NCBI GenBank assembly: GCA_013002025.1
Contig: JABDKW010000004.1
Coordinates: 1-54,194, forward strand
Direction: 5' to 3'
DNA length: 54,194 nt
Origin: Gammaproteobacteria bacterium
GTDB taxonomy: Bacteria > Pseudomonadota > Gammaproteobacteria > Arenicellales > Arenicellaceae
Shown: positions 44,946 through 53,465 of the stretch, in pieces
How positions within the stretch are numbered: position 1 is the stretch's first letter
Layout of the letters: each line of letters starts with the position of its first letter
Translations under genes and position numbers: made by a program
Notes under the pieces: model-generated
What the model saw: the letters and a program-made list of their open reading frames with translations, nothing else
Told to the model about the DNA's origin: nothing
Databases searched by the model: none

Positions 44946-47618
44946 ATGAGCAACCAACTGCCCGTCACCCAAAACGATATTGACGCGGAAGAAACCCGGG
45001 AATGGATAGACGCACTGCACAGCGTAATTGAGGCGGACGGCTCTGACCGGGCGCGCTTTCTGTTAAAGCAACTCACCAATGCGGCGCGTGAAGCCGGCGC
45101 ACAGCTGCCCTATGGTCTGAACACGCCCTACATCAACACCATCCCCAAGGAAAAGCAGCAATCCTTGATCGGTGACCGCCAGATAGAATTTAAAATCCGC
45201 TCAATGATTCGTTGGAATGCCGCCGCCATGGTGTTGCGCGCCAATAAGATCAGCACGGAGTACGGTGGCCATATTGCCAGCTTCGCCTCGGCCGCTGTGT
45301 TGTATGAGATTGGCTTCAATCATTTCTGGCGGGCGCGTAATGAGAGCCATGGCGGAGACATGATTTATTATCAGGGTCACTCAGCGCCAGGTATGTACGC
45401 TCGAGCTTTTTTAGAAGGCCGTTTAACTGAGGAGCAGTTGGATAACTTCCGTCAGGAAGTTGACGGCGGTGGCCTACCCTCTTACCCGCACCCATGGTTA
45501 ATGCCGGATTTCTGGCAGTTCCCAACGGTATCGATGGGGCTTGGTCCCCTGATGGCGATTTATCAGGCGCGCTTTCAGCGCTATATGGAAAACCGCGAGC
45601 TCATTCCCAAAGAAAACCGCAAGGTCTGGGCCTTTCTGGGCGATGGCGAGATGGATGAGCCTGAGTCGCGTGGCGCCTTGGGGCTAGCCGGTCGAGAGCA
45701 CCTCGACAATCTGATCTTCGTCATTAACTGTAATTTGCAACGGCTGGATGGTCCGGTGCGCGGCAACGGCAAGATTATTCAAGAGCTTGAATCCGAATTT
45801 CGTGGCGCTGGCTGGAATGTGATCAAAGTCATCTGGGGCGCTCAGTGGGATCTGCTGCTCGAGAAAGACACTGAGGGCCACTTGCTTAAACGCATGCAGG
45901 AATGTGTGGATGGCGAATATCAGGCATTTAAAGCCAAAGGCGGTGCTTACACCCGCGAACATTTCTGGAACACACCGGAACTCAAGGCCATGGTCGCGCA
46001 TATGAGCGACGAAGACCTCGACCTGATGACCCGTGGCGGACACGACCCGGATAAAGTGTATGCAGCCTACACCGAAGCGGTACGCCACCACGGGCAGCCG
46101 ACAGTTATTTTAGCGAAAACAGTTAAAGGCTTTGGCATGGGCGAATCCGGCCAGGGCCTGAACACCTCCCATCAGCAAAAGAAGATGGATATCGACTCGC
46201 TTAAGGTATTTAGAGAGCGCTTTAAACTTACCATCAGTGATGAACAGCTTGAAACGTTGGACTATATCAAGCCAGACCCTGACTCTGCCGAGATCAAGTA
46301 TCTGCATTCGCGCCGTGAACATTTGGGCGGCTATCTACCCGCGCGAGCCAACACATCGCATCCTCTTGAGATACCGGAACTGTCTGCATTCGACAAGTTA
46401 TTGGAGTCCTCTGGCGAGCGCGAAATATCCACCACCATGGCCTTCGTGCGTATCTTATCGACCCTGGTCCGTGACAATAAAATTAAAGACCGCGTGGTGC
46501 CAATCGTGCCCGACGAGGCTCGCACCTTTGGCATGGAAGGTCTGTTTCGACAGCTTGGTATCTACGCCAGCGAAGGACAGAAATATAACCCTGAAGACTC
46601 TGACCAGCTCATGTATTACCGTGAAGACGTAAAGGGTCAGGTGCTTGAGGAAGGGATCAACGAAGCCGGCGCCATGTCATCCTGGATCGCGGCGGCCACC
46701 TCCTACTCTACCAACGAAGTGCCGATGATTCCGTTTTACATCTATTACTCGATGTTTGGCTTCCAGCGCATCGGTGACCTGGCCTGGGCCGCCGGTGATA
46801 TGCAGGCGCGCGGTTTTCTGGTGGGCGGCACAGCCGGTCGCACCACGCTGGCGGGCGAAGGCCTGCAACATCAGGATGGTCACTCTCATGTGCAAAGTTC
46901 AACCATCCCCAATTGCGTTTCCTACGACCCGACCTTTGCCTACGAGCTTGCGGTCATCGTGCAGGATGGTCTGCGACGCATGTATCAGGAAGAAGAAAAT
47001 GTGTACTTCTACCTGACCGTGATGAATGAAAACTACACCCACCCAGCCATGCCCGAAGGCGTGGAAGAAGGCATTCTGAAGGGCCTGTACCTGCTCAAGC
47101 AAAGCGAGCGCGACAGTAATACCGCCACTGTGCAACTGATGGGCTCTGGTACAATTTTGAATGAAGTGATTCTGGCTGGTGAAATTCTGGAATCAGAGTT
47201 TGGCGTGGCCGCCAATATATGGAGCGCGCCCAGCATGAACGAGCTGCGCCGTGAAGGCTTAGCGGTTGAGCGCTGGAATATGCTGCACCCTGATAAGAAG
47301 CCTCGGGTCAGCTATGTGGAGCAGTGTCTGCAAGATCATCATGGCCCGGTAATTGCGGCAACCGATTATATGAAAGTGTACGCAGACTCGATTCGCGCCT
47401 TCGTACCCTCGCGCTATGTGGTACTCGGCACCGATGGCTTTGGCCGTAGTGATGACCGTAAGCAACTGCGTAAATATTTCGAGGTCAGCCATAAATATAT
47501 TATCGTCGCGGCGCTGTCGGCACTGTATGAAGATGGCAGCATCAGCGGTGATGTGGTAAACAAAGCAATTAATCAATTCGACATCGACGTGGAAAAACCC
47601 GCGCCGGATACGCAGTAA
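44946..47618 (+). CDS. aceE: pyruvate dehydrogenase E1 component (homodimeric)
   Basis: 890 residues, normal length. The thiamine-diphosphate motif FLGDGEMDEPES (GDG...) is near residue 227, with the cofactor Asn in INCNLQRLDGPVRGN about 30 residues later. It decarboxylates pyruvate and reductively acetylates AceF. This is the homodimeric type, distinct from the alpha/beta type at 1-1398, so the window codes for two pyruvate dehydrogenase families. First gene of the aceE-aceF-lpd operon (24 and 9 bp gaps). Confidence 0.97.
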   Translation: MSNQLPVTQNDIDAEETREWIDALHSVIEADGSDRARFLLKQLTNAAREAGAQLPYGLNTPYINTIPKEKQQSLIGDRQIEFKIRSMIRWNAAAMVLRANKISTEYGGHIASFASAAVLYEIGFNHFWRARNESHGGDMIYYQGHSAPGMYARAFLEGRLTEEQLDNFRQEVDGGGLPSYPHPWLMPDFWQFPTVSMGLGPLMAIYQARFQRYMENRELIPKENRKVWAFLGDGEMDEPESRGALGLAGREHLDNLIFVINCNLQRLDGPVRGNGKIIQELESEFRGAGWNVIKVIWGAQWDLLLEKDTEGHLLKRMQECVDGEYQAFKAKGGAYTREHFWNTPELKAMVAHMSDEDLDLMTRGGHDPDKVYAAYTEAVRHHGQPTVILAKTVKGFGMGESGQGLNTSHQQKKMDIDSLKVFRERFKLTISDEQLETLDYIKPDPDSAEIKYLHSRREHLGGYLPARANTSHPLEIPELSAFDKLLESSGEREISTTMAFVRILSTLVRDNKIKDRVVPIVPDEARTFGMEGLFRQLGIYASEGQKYNPEDSDQLMYYREDVKGQVLEEGINEAGAMSSWIAAATSYSTNEVPMIPFYIYYSMFGFQRIGDLAWAAGDMQARGFLVGGTAGRTTLAGEGLQHQDGHSHVQSSTIPNCVSYDPTFAYELAVIVQDGLRRMYQEEENVYFYLTVMNENYTHPAMPEGVEEGILKGLYLLKQSERDSNTATVQLMGSGTILNEVILAGEILESEFGVAANIWSAPSMNELRREGLAVERWNMLHPDKKPRVSYVEQCLQDHHGPVIAATDYMKVYADSIRAFVPSRYVVLGTDGFGRSDDRKQLRKYFEVSHKYIIVAALSALYEDGSISGDVVNKAINQFDIDVEKPAPDTQ

Positions 47619-47642
47619 GCCTCAGGACTCCTGTTACTCGGC

Positions 47643-49742
47643 ATGATTAAATATCTGGAATTGACCGCGCCTGAGAAGAGCGAATTTCGTCAGGCCAAAA
47701 TTGTCTCCGTGGAAGTCAATGAAGGCGACCACGTAGAGATTGGCGATACTTTGTTTCGTGTTAAGAGTGGCAGCTCGGAAATCGACCTGCCCACGACCAT
47801 GAAGGGCAACATCACCGAAATCATCGCCACTGAAGGTGAGTCAATATCGATCATGACACCGCTGGTGTTGCTTGAAACTGAAGTGGAAGAGAGCTCTGCC
47901 AGCCAGCCTATATCCGAACAGGACACAAGCTCTGACCAGCAGCCGGAAGCCACCCCTCCCGCCAAAGACAAGCCAAAAAAAAGCACCAAAAAACGCACGC
48001 CCCGCAAGAAAAAAGACGATCAGCAACAAAGCTTGAATCTTGGCGATAACGAGCAACAGGATAACGACAACGATGAACCCGACGATTCCAGCGTTCAGGA
48101 CCCAGCGAGTGACACTATGAGCAGTATTGATGTATCGGTGCCCGATATCGGCGGCGACAGTGCCAAAGTTATTGAAATTTTAGTCAAGGTCGGCGACCAG
48201 TTAAGCCCTGAAGACCCGATAGTGACCTTAGAAAGTGATAAAGCCAGCATGGATGTGCCCAGCCCCAACGCTGGCACGGTGTCAGAAATATTGGTGCAAC
48301 TTGATGATGATGTAAGCGAGGGTACTGTGTTATTACGCTTGCATGGTGAAGAAGCAAATGAGGCAGCTCAAGCTGGTGCTGCCCCAGACACAGACACAGA
48401 CGCAGACGCAGAATCAGAAGCTGTCGCGGAAGGTAGCGGAGGAAGCGGAACCAGCGGTGGCGCGGAGGTCGAGGTCGCTATTCCGGATATTGGCGGTGAC
48501 TCGGCTAAGGTAATAGAAATCCTGGTAGCCGAGGGTGACAAGGTCACCCTGGAAGACCCTCTCGTTACACTGGAAAGTGATAAGGCCAGCATGGATGTGC
48601 CCAATACAGTAGTTGGCACAGTAAGCAGCATAGATGTGGAGATTGATCAGGACGTCACCGAGGGCGTGGTGATCATGAAGATTATTGCGGAGTCTGGCCA
48701 AACCGAGGTCGCTAAAATTGACGCCCCGGCACCTGCCACCACAACTGAATCGAAACCAGCACCCGCAGCTAAGACCGAACCCCAGGCCGCACCGTCTGCG
48801 CCCGCAGCAGTGGTAGTGGACCCGGGCAAAGCGCATGCCTCTCCATCGATTCGTCGCTTCGCGCGCGAGTTGGGCGTGCAGCTCTCCAGAGTGAGTGGCT
48901 CAGGCCGCAAGGGTCGTATTACCAAAAGCGACGTGAAGCAATTTGTTAAGGGCGTTATGACCTCCGGCAGTAGTGCCGCAGTACCTGCCTCAGGTGGCAG
49001 CGGCATTCCTGCCATGCCGGAAGTGGACTTCACCAAATTCGGCGAAGTCGATATCCAGCCGCTGAATAAAATCAAGCGCCTGACCGCCAAGAATCTGCAC
49101 CGCTCATGGCTGAATGTGCCGCATGTTACGCACAACGACGAGGCCGACATCACCGACCTTGAGGCATTCCGCAAAGAGGTGAACGAAGAGAATAAAAACG
49201 TTGAAGGCAGCGTCAAACTGTCGCCTCTGGCGTTTATTGTTAAGGCCGTGGTGCGGGCCCTGCAACAATACCCACAGTTCAATAGCTCGCTCGACGCCAG
49301 CGGTGAAAACCTGATTTATAAACAGTATATTCATATCGGCATTGCGGTCGAAACGCCGAATGGCCTGGTGGTACCGGTCATTAAAGACGCCGACAAAATG
49401 TCGGTTTCTAAAATTGCCAAGACAATGGGCGAATTGGCCGCCAAGGCGCGCGATAAAAAACTTAGTCCGGCCGATATGAGCGGCGCATGTTTTACTATCT
49501 CCAGCCTGGGTGGCATAGGCGGCACGCACTTCACCCCGATTGTAAACGCGCCTGAAGTTGCAATCCTGGGTGTGTCGCGTACCAAGATACATCCTGTATG
49601 GAACGGTGAGGAGTTTAAACCCGCGCCGATGCTGCCCTTAAGCTTGAGTTACGATCATCGCGTGATAGATGGTGCGGAAGCGGCCCGATTTACCCGGCAT
49701 TTGGCCACGGTGCTGGAAGATGTGCGCCGTTTGACCGTTTAG
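47643..49742 (+). CDS. aceF: pyruvate dehydrogenase E2, dihydrolipoamide acetyltransferase
   Basis: 699 residues. Order: an N-terminal lipoyl-like fold (1-80) without lipoyl lysine, where Ser44 stands in the place of Lys; a Lys/Arg-rich, then acidic linker (82-155); true lipoyl domains at about 160-235 (Lys200 in ESDKAS) and 275-350 (Lys314 in ESDKAS); a Pro/Ala linker; the E1/E3-binding domain (about 397-440, SPSIRRFARELGV); and the CAT domain with the complete HRVIDGAEAARF active site. Acetyl transfer to CoA. The degenerate first domain is unusual. Confidence 0.95.
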   Translation: MIKYLELTAPEKSEFRQAKIVSVEVNEGDHVEIGDTLFRVKSGSSEIDLPTTMKGNITEIIATEGESISIMTPLVLLETEVEESSASQPISEQDTSSDQQPEATPPAKDKPKKSTKKRTPRKKKDDQQQSLNLGDNEQQDNDNDEPDDSSVQDPASDTMSSIDVSVPDIGGDSAKVIEILVKVGDQLSPEDPIVTLESDKASMDVPSPNAGTVSEILVQLDDDVSEGTVLLRLHGEEANEAAQAGAAPDTDTDADAESEAVAEGSGGSGTSGGAEVEVAIPDIGGDSAKVIEILVAEGDKVTLEDPLVTLESDKASMDVPNTVVGTVSSIDVEIDQDVTEGVVIMKIIAESGQTEVAKIDAPAPATTTESKPAPAAKTEPQAAPSAPAAVVVDPGKAHASPSIRRFARELGVQLSRVSGSGRKGRITKSDVKQFVKGVMTSGSSAAVPASGGSGIPAMPEVDFTKFGEVDIQPLNKIKRLTAKNLHRSWLNVPHVTHNDEADITDLEAFRKEVNEENKNVEGSVKLSPLAFIVKAVVRALQQYPQFNSSLDASGENLIYKQYIHIGIAVETPNGLVVPVIKDADKMSVSKIAKTMGELAAKARDKKLSPADMSGACFTISSLGGIGGTHFTPIVNAPEVAILGVSRTKIHPVWNGEEFKPAPMLPLSLSYDHRVIDGAEAARFTRHLATVLEDVRRLTV

Positions 49743-49751
49743 GAGCGCCAT

Positions 49752-51542
49752 ATGACAAAATCAATTGAGATTATTGTGCCAGATCTTGGCGGCGCATCCG
49801 ATGTAGAAGTCATCGAATTGCTGGTCAGCGCTGGCGATAACGTGGCGGTCGATGATGGCTTGATCACCGTAGAAAGTGATAAAGCCTCTATGGACATCCC
49901 CGCGTCACACGCAGGCACTATAACTGAACTGAAGGTCGCACTGGGTGATAAGGTTAACGAAGGCGATGTCATCGCCATCGTTGCTGCCGCGCAGGATGCG
50001 GCCGACAAAGCCGATAGTGCGAGCAAAGATTCCAGCGTCGCCTCAGACTCACAGCAAGATGTGCAACACGAATCAACAAACACACCATCCAGCGCCCCCG
50101 TAGGGTCTGCGCCCTCGAGTACCGATGGCCATGCGCCCGTGGTGGTTATTGGTTCTGGGCCCGGCGGCTACACGGCGGCCTTTCGCGCGGCCGATCTGGG
50201 GCTGGACGTAACCCTGATTGAAAAATACCCTGAACTAGGTGGCGTCTGCCTAAACGTTGGCTGCATCCCCTCTAAAGCGTTGCTGCATTCCGCGGCGGTA
50301 ATCGCGGAAGCCCGCGCCATGGAAAAACACGGCATTCGCTTTGGAGAGCCCGATATTGACCTGGATAAACTGCGTGGTTTCAAAGAGTCGGTCATTGGCC
50401 AGCTCACCGGCGGCCTGGCGGGTATGGCTAAGGCACGTAAGGTTAAGGTAGTCACCGGCTACGCTAAATTTACCTCGCCGAACAGCTTAAGCATTGAAAA
50501 TACTGAGGGCAGCTCTAGCCTGTCATTTGATCAGGCCATTATTGCGGCCGGGTCACGGGTCACAGTATTTCCCATGTTTGAGACCGATGACCCAAGGGTG
50601 ATCGACTCCACCGGCGCCCTGGAACTCAATGAAATACCTGCCACCATGCTTATTGTCGGCGGCGGTATTATCGGTCTGGAAATGGCCACCGTATACAGCG
50701 AGCTGGGCACTGAGGTGTCCATCGTTGAATTTATGCCGCAGATCATGCCGGGCGCTGATAAAGACCTGATTGCACCGCTGCAGAAGCGCCTCAAAGGCAG
50801 CATAAAAGAGATTATGACCAAGACCAAGGTCGAGAGCATAGAGCCCGGCAAGGACGGTATAAAAGTGAACTTTGCCGCCGCCGATGATGGCGCAGGCCCG
50901 GCCAGCCAAAGCTACGACTATGTTCTGGTCGCCACCGGTCGTCGCCCCAACGGTGACTTGATCGCGGCGGACCAGGCCGGTGTCAATGTCGATGAACGAG
51001 GCTTTATCGCAGTCGACAACCAGATGCGCACCAATGTGCCGCATATTTTCGCGATCGGAGACATTGTCGGCCAGCCCATGCTGGCGCATAAAGCCACGCA
51101 TGAAGCCAAGGTCGCTGCGGAAGTTTGCGCCGGCCGGAAAAGTGGCTTTGAAGCGAATGTGATCCCATCAGTGGCCTATACGGATCCTGAGGTTGCCTGG
51201 GTCGGACTCACCGAAACGGAGGCCAAGGCGCAGGGCATAAATTATGATAAGGGAATATTTCCCTGGGCGGCATCTGGCCGCGCCATCGGCAACGACCGCA
51301 CTGAAGGTAAAACCAAGCTATTGTTCGACCCTGAAACTCACAAGGTATTGGGCGGCGGTATTGTCGGCACCAATGCCGGTGACCTGATTGCTGAAGTTGG
51401 CCTGGCTATCGAGATGGGTTCCGACGCCAGCGATATCGGGCTGACCATTCACCCGCATCCCACCCTGTCTGAAACCGTCGCCATGGCCGCCGAAGTGTAC
51501 GAAGGCACCATCACCGACCTGTATATTCCGAAAAAGAAGTAA
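49752..51542 (+). CDS. lpd: dihydrolipoamide dehydrogenase with N-terminal lipoyl domain
   Basis: 596 residues; 120 more than usual E3 because of a lipoyl domain (1-80, Lys44 in ESDKAS) and a Ser/Ala-rich linker (81-120). The E3 core has FAD motif GSGPGGYTAAFRAADLG, redox pair Cys166-Cys171 in GGVCLNVGCIPSK, NAD motif GGGIIGLEMATVYSELG and the catalytic His/Glu pair in HPHPTLSE. It reoxidises dihydrolipoyl groups. Found in E3 of other proteobacteria with AceEF. It may also serve the other complex at 1-2528 and 2-oxoglutarate dehydrogenase. Confidence 0.95.
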   Translation: MTKSIEIIVPDLGGASDVEVIELLVSAGDNVAVDDGLITVESDKASMDIPASHAGTITELKVALGDKVNEGDVIAIVAAAQDAADKADSASKDSSVASDSQQDVQHESTNTPSSAPVGSAPSSTDGHAPVVVIGSGPGGYTAAFRAADLGLDVTLIEKYPELGGVCLNVGCIPSKALLHSAAVIAEARAMEKHGIRFGEPDIDLDKLRGFKESVIGQLTGGLAGMAKARKVKVVTGYAKFTSPNSLSIENTEGSSSLSFDQAIIAAGSRVTVFPMFETDDPRVIDSTGALELNEIPATMLIVGGGIIGLEMATVYSELGTEVSIVEFMPQIMPGADKDLIAPLQKRLKGSIKEIMTKTKVESIEPGKDGIKVNFAAADDGAGPASQSYDYVLVATGRRPNGDLIAADQAGVNVDERGFIAVDNQMRTNVPHIFAIGDIVGQPMLAHKATHEAKVAAEVCAGRKSGFEANVIPSVAYTDPEVAWVGLTETEAKAQGINYDKGIFPWAASGRAIGNDRTEGKTKLLFDPETHKVLGGGIVGTNAGDLIAEVGLAIEMGSDASDIGLTIHPHPTLSETVAMAAEVYEGTITDLYIPKKK

Positions 51543-51553
51543 GCGGTTTAGTC

Positions 51554-51784
51554 TCAGTGCAGACTGAGCAGTATTTGGATGTCGCGGTGATCCAGACCCT
51601 GCATTAATTGCGCATCGTCGTGAGACAGGCGGCCCGGCTCGGCGATCAAGCGTTCCAGTTCAACGGCGATCTCAACCGTTGGCAGGTAATAGAACGAGGG
51701 GTGCTCGCTGGCCAGCTCTGCCATCAAGCGGTCCAACACCTGCTTCTGTCGGGTGTTCTTAAGGTCTTTGTGCTTTTCTTCCAT
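51554..51784 (-). CDS. small hypothetical protein
   Basis: 76 residues from the ATG at 51784 (the frame stays open upstream). Mostly helical and charged, MEEKHKDLKNTRQKQVLDRL, with the C-terminal LSHDDAQLMQGLDHRDIQIL. No cysteine, signal peptide or membrane segment. Last gene of a minus-strand run, convergent with lpd. No family recognised. Confidence 0.55.
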   Translation of the reverse strand: MEEKHKDLKNTRQKQVLDRLMAELASEHPSFYYLPTVEIAVELERLIAEPGRLSHDDAQLMQGLDHRDIQILLSLH

Positions 51785-51828
51785 TAAAAGAGTATAGCCA
51801 CAGATTGTTGCAGCCGGTGTGAAGTCGA

Positions 51829-52296
51829 TCAATCATCGTCGACTGGCTTAAAGCGAATCTCAAAGCCCTTTTCGGCCCCATCACTCAGGCGTACTTGCAT
51901 GACTGATTTGTCCAGGCGGTAGGCGATGCGCTTGGGAAAATCATGGGCCGCATTTTCAAACACGGCGTTTTCCGCTGCGCAATGTGTCATCTCAAACGCC
52001 ACAGGGCTTACATTGTGCGCAACCTTGACCACATAGAATATCGAACCGGACATTGACAACAATCTCAGTGATTCCTCGCTTTTAAGTTGCCCGTCTATCC
52101 GTGCACGCACCGACCCCCAGCCCTCAAAGGTATTGTCGCTTACCTCTTTCCAAAATTCAGTCGTCGTGTTCTGGTCGCTGACGGATCGCCATTCGCCCAG
52201 CATCCATCGTAAGTCTTCCAGCGAGCCGCAACTGGCCTTGAGCGGCGGCGACGCAAACAGTAACGCAAGCAGAAATAGAGTCGCAATGGGTTTCAT
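51829..52296 (-). CDS. secreted DUF6265-like protein
   Basis: 155 residues. Signal peptide ends PPLKA (about residue 21). The mature part, with LRWMLGEWRSVSDQNTTTEF and FYVVKVAHNVSPVAF, resembles the DUF6265 family (lipocalin-like beta barrel) of unknown function. Follows the membrane-protein gene by 2 bp, so translation may be coupled. Confidence 0.7.
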   Translation of the reverse strand: MKPIATLFLLALLFASPPLKASCGSLEDLRWMLGEWRSVSDQNTTTEFWKEVSDNTFEGWGSVRARIDGQLKSEESLRLLSMSGSIFYVVKVAHNVSPVAFEMTHCAAENAVFENAAHDFPKRIAYRLDKSVMQVRLSDGAEKGFEIRFKPVDDD

Positions 52297-52298
52297 GG

Positions 52299-52976
52299 TT
52301 AGGCCGACATGCCAGCGGAGTCATCCTCGAGGCGTTTATCGGCACTGATAAATTTATAAGCATGCGATAGGGCCGCTATGACAAATACCGTGGCAATAAA
52401 CGAAAAGATACTGAACAGCAAATGCTTGAAGGGTAAAAACATCAGAACCAAGGCCGGCAGAATCAACAGCAACGGCAGTACCATTACCACCAAAAACATC
52501 AACAGCTGATGTGGCTCGGTTTGCGCCCAGGATTCCTGAAAGGATAGTTTGTTACCGGTGGCAATGGCCGGGAACACCAGACTTAAGCGGCTGATTAGCC
52601 AGCAAATTAGCGCCAGGGCAATAAGTGGCCCAATTAACGGGATAAAGGCGACCAGCGCTGCCGGAATCATAAGTAACCCAAGGCCGATCATGTGCAACAG
52701 GTAGGAGGTCTCAGCGCTACCCCATGAGGTGATGCCCCATTTGCCGACCGAGTCAGGCCCGGACAACACAATTCGATGAACCGTTATGGCTATAACCGCA
52801 TTCACCACCACACTGAACAGACTTAATAGCAACATCATCAGCCCCATTCGGCCGCCACCGCTGTACCCGCTAATAAGCAGATGTGCCACAAATGGCCAAG
52901 CTAAGGCAGTCAATAACAGCGCTTGATTATCGGCAATCGATGCGACTGCGCGTTTAAAAATATCGGTGAATGTCAT
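52299..52976 (-). CDS. integral membrane protein, unknown function
   Basis: 225 residues with about five or six hydrophobic helices (LLLTALAWPFVAHLLISGY, GLMMLLLSLFSVVVNAVIAI, LLMIPAALVAFIPLIGPLIA, LLMFLVVMVLPLLLILPALV, LLFSIFSFIATVFVIAALSH). No transport or enzyme motif recognised. It starts a group of three minus-strand genes with 2-bp and 44-bp gaps. Confidence 0.75.
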   Translation of the reverse strand: MTFTDIFKRAVASIADNQALLLTALAWPFVAHLLISGYSGGGRMGLMMLLLSLFSVVVNAVIAITVHRIVLSGPDSVGKWGITSWGSAETSYLLHMIGLGLLMIPAALVAFIPLIGPLIALALICWLISRLSLVFPAIATGNKLSFQESWAQTEPHQLLMFLVVMVLPLLLILPALVLMFLPFKHLLFSIFSFIATVFVIAALSHAYKFISADKRLEDDSAGMSA

Positions 52977-53092
52977 TCGTTGTTCCTGCGCGACGGCGCT
53001 CTGTAATTACACATCTTGCCAATACACTTCATTACACCTAAACAGACATAGCATACAAGCTGGCAATTCTCCAACCAAGCGAATACGCCAGC

Positions 53093-53461
53093 CTAGATCC
53101 AGACATCGTTTTCGGCAGTCAAGTCTGAACTTGCCTCACCCGTGTTCACCACGCCGCGAGGCTCGATCAGTAATACGCTAGCTTCCTGCTCCGCGATGGG
53201 TTTGTGTTCCACACCAGCCGGCACCACAGTCATCTCCCCTGCCTGCAGCGTCACTGTGCCATCGGGTAACTCAATGCGCAACTCACCGTGCAACACTATA
53301 AACGCTTCATCAGTATCAGCGTGGTTGTGCCACACAAACTCCCCTTTTAGCTTGACCAGCTTAAACTGGTAGTCATTTAGTTCTGCGATAACGCGGGGCG
53401 ACCAGTGTTCAGCAATCAGCGCCAGTTTGTCGGCAAAATTAATTGCCTCATGTGCAGACAT
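53093..53461 (-). CDS. cupin-domain protein
   Basis: 122 residues, single cupin beta-barrel. Motif 1, HNHADTDEAFIVLHG, holds His, His, Glu; motif 2, VPAGVEHKPIA, holds the last His, so a metal site is complete. The C-terminal EASSDLTAENDVWI is common in small cupins. Function unknown; it may be a metal-dependent dioxygenase or binding protein. It follows the enoyl-CoA hydratase-like gene by 4 bp. Confidence 0.85.
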   Translation of the reverse strand: MSAHEAINFADKLALIAEHWSPRVIAELNDYQFKLVKLKGEFVWHNHADTDEAFIVLHGELRIELPDGTVTLQAGEMTVVPAGVEHKPIAEQEASVLLIEPRGVVNTGEASSDLTAENDVWI

Positions 53462-53465
53462 GTTT

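Noticed and set aside
47690-48631. Open frames on the minus strand of aceF
   Set aside because: Antisense shadows of the repetitive lipoyl and acidic linker regions; no family match.
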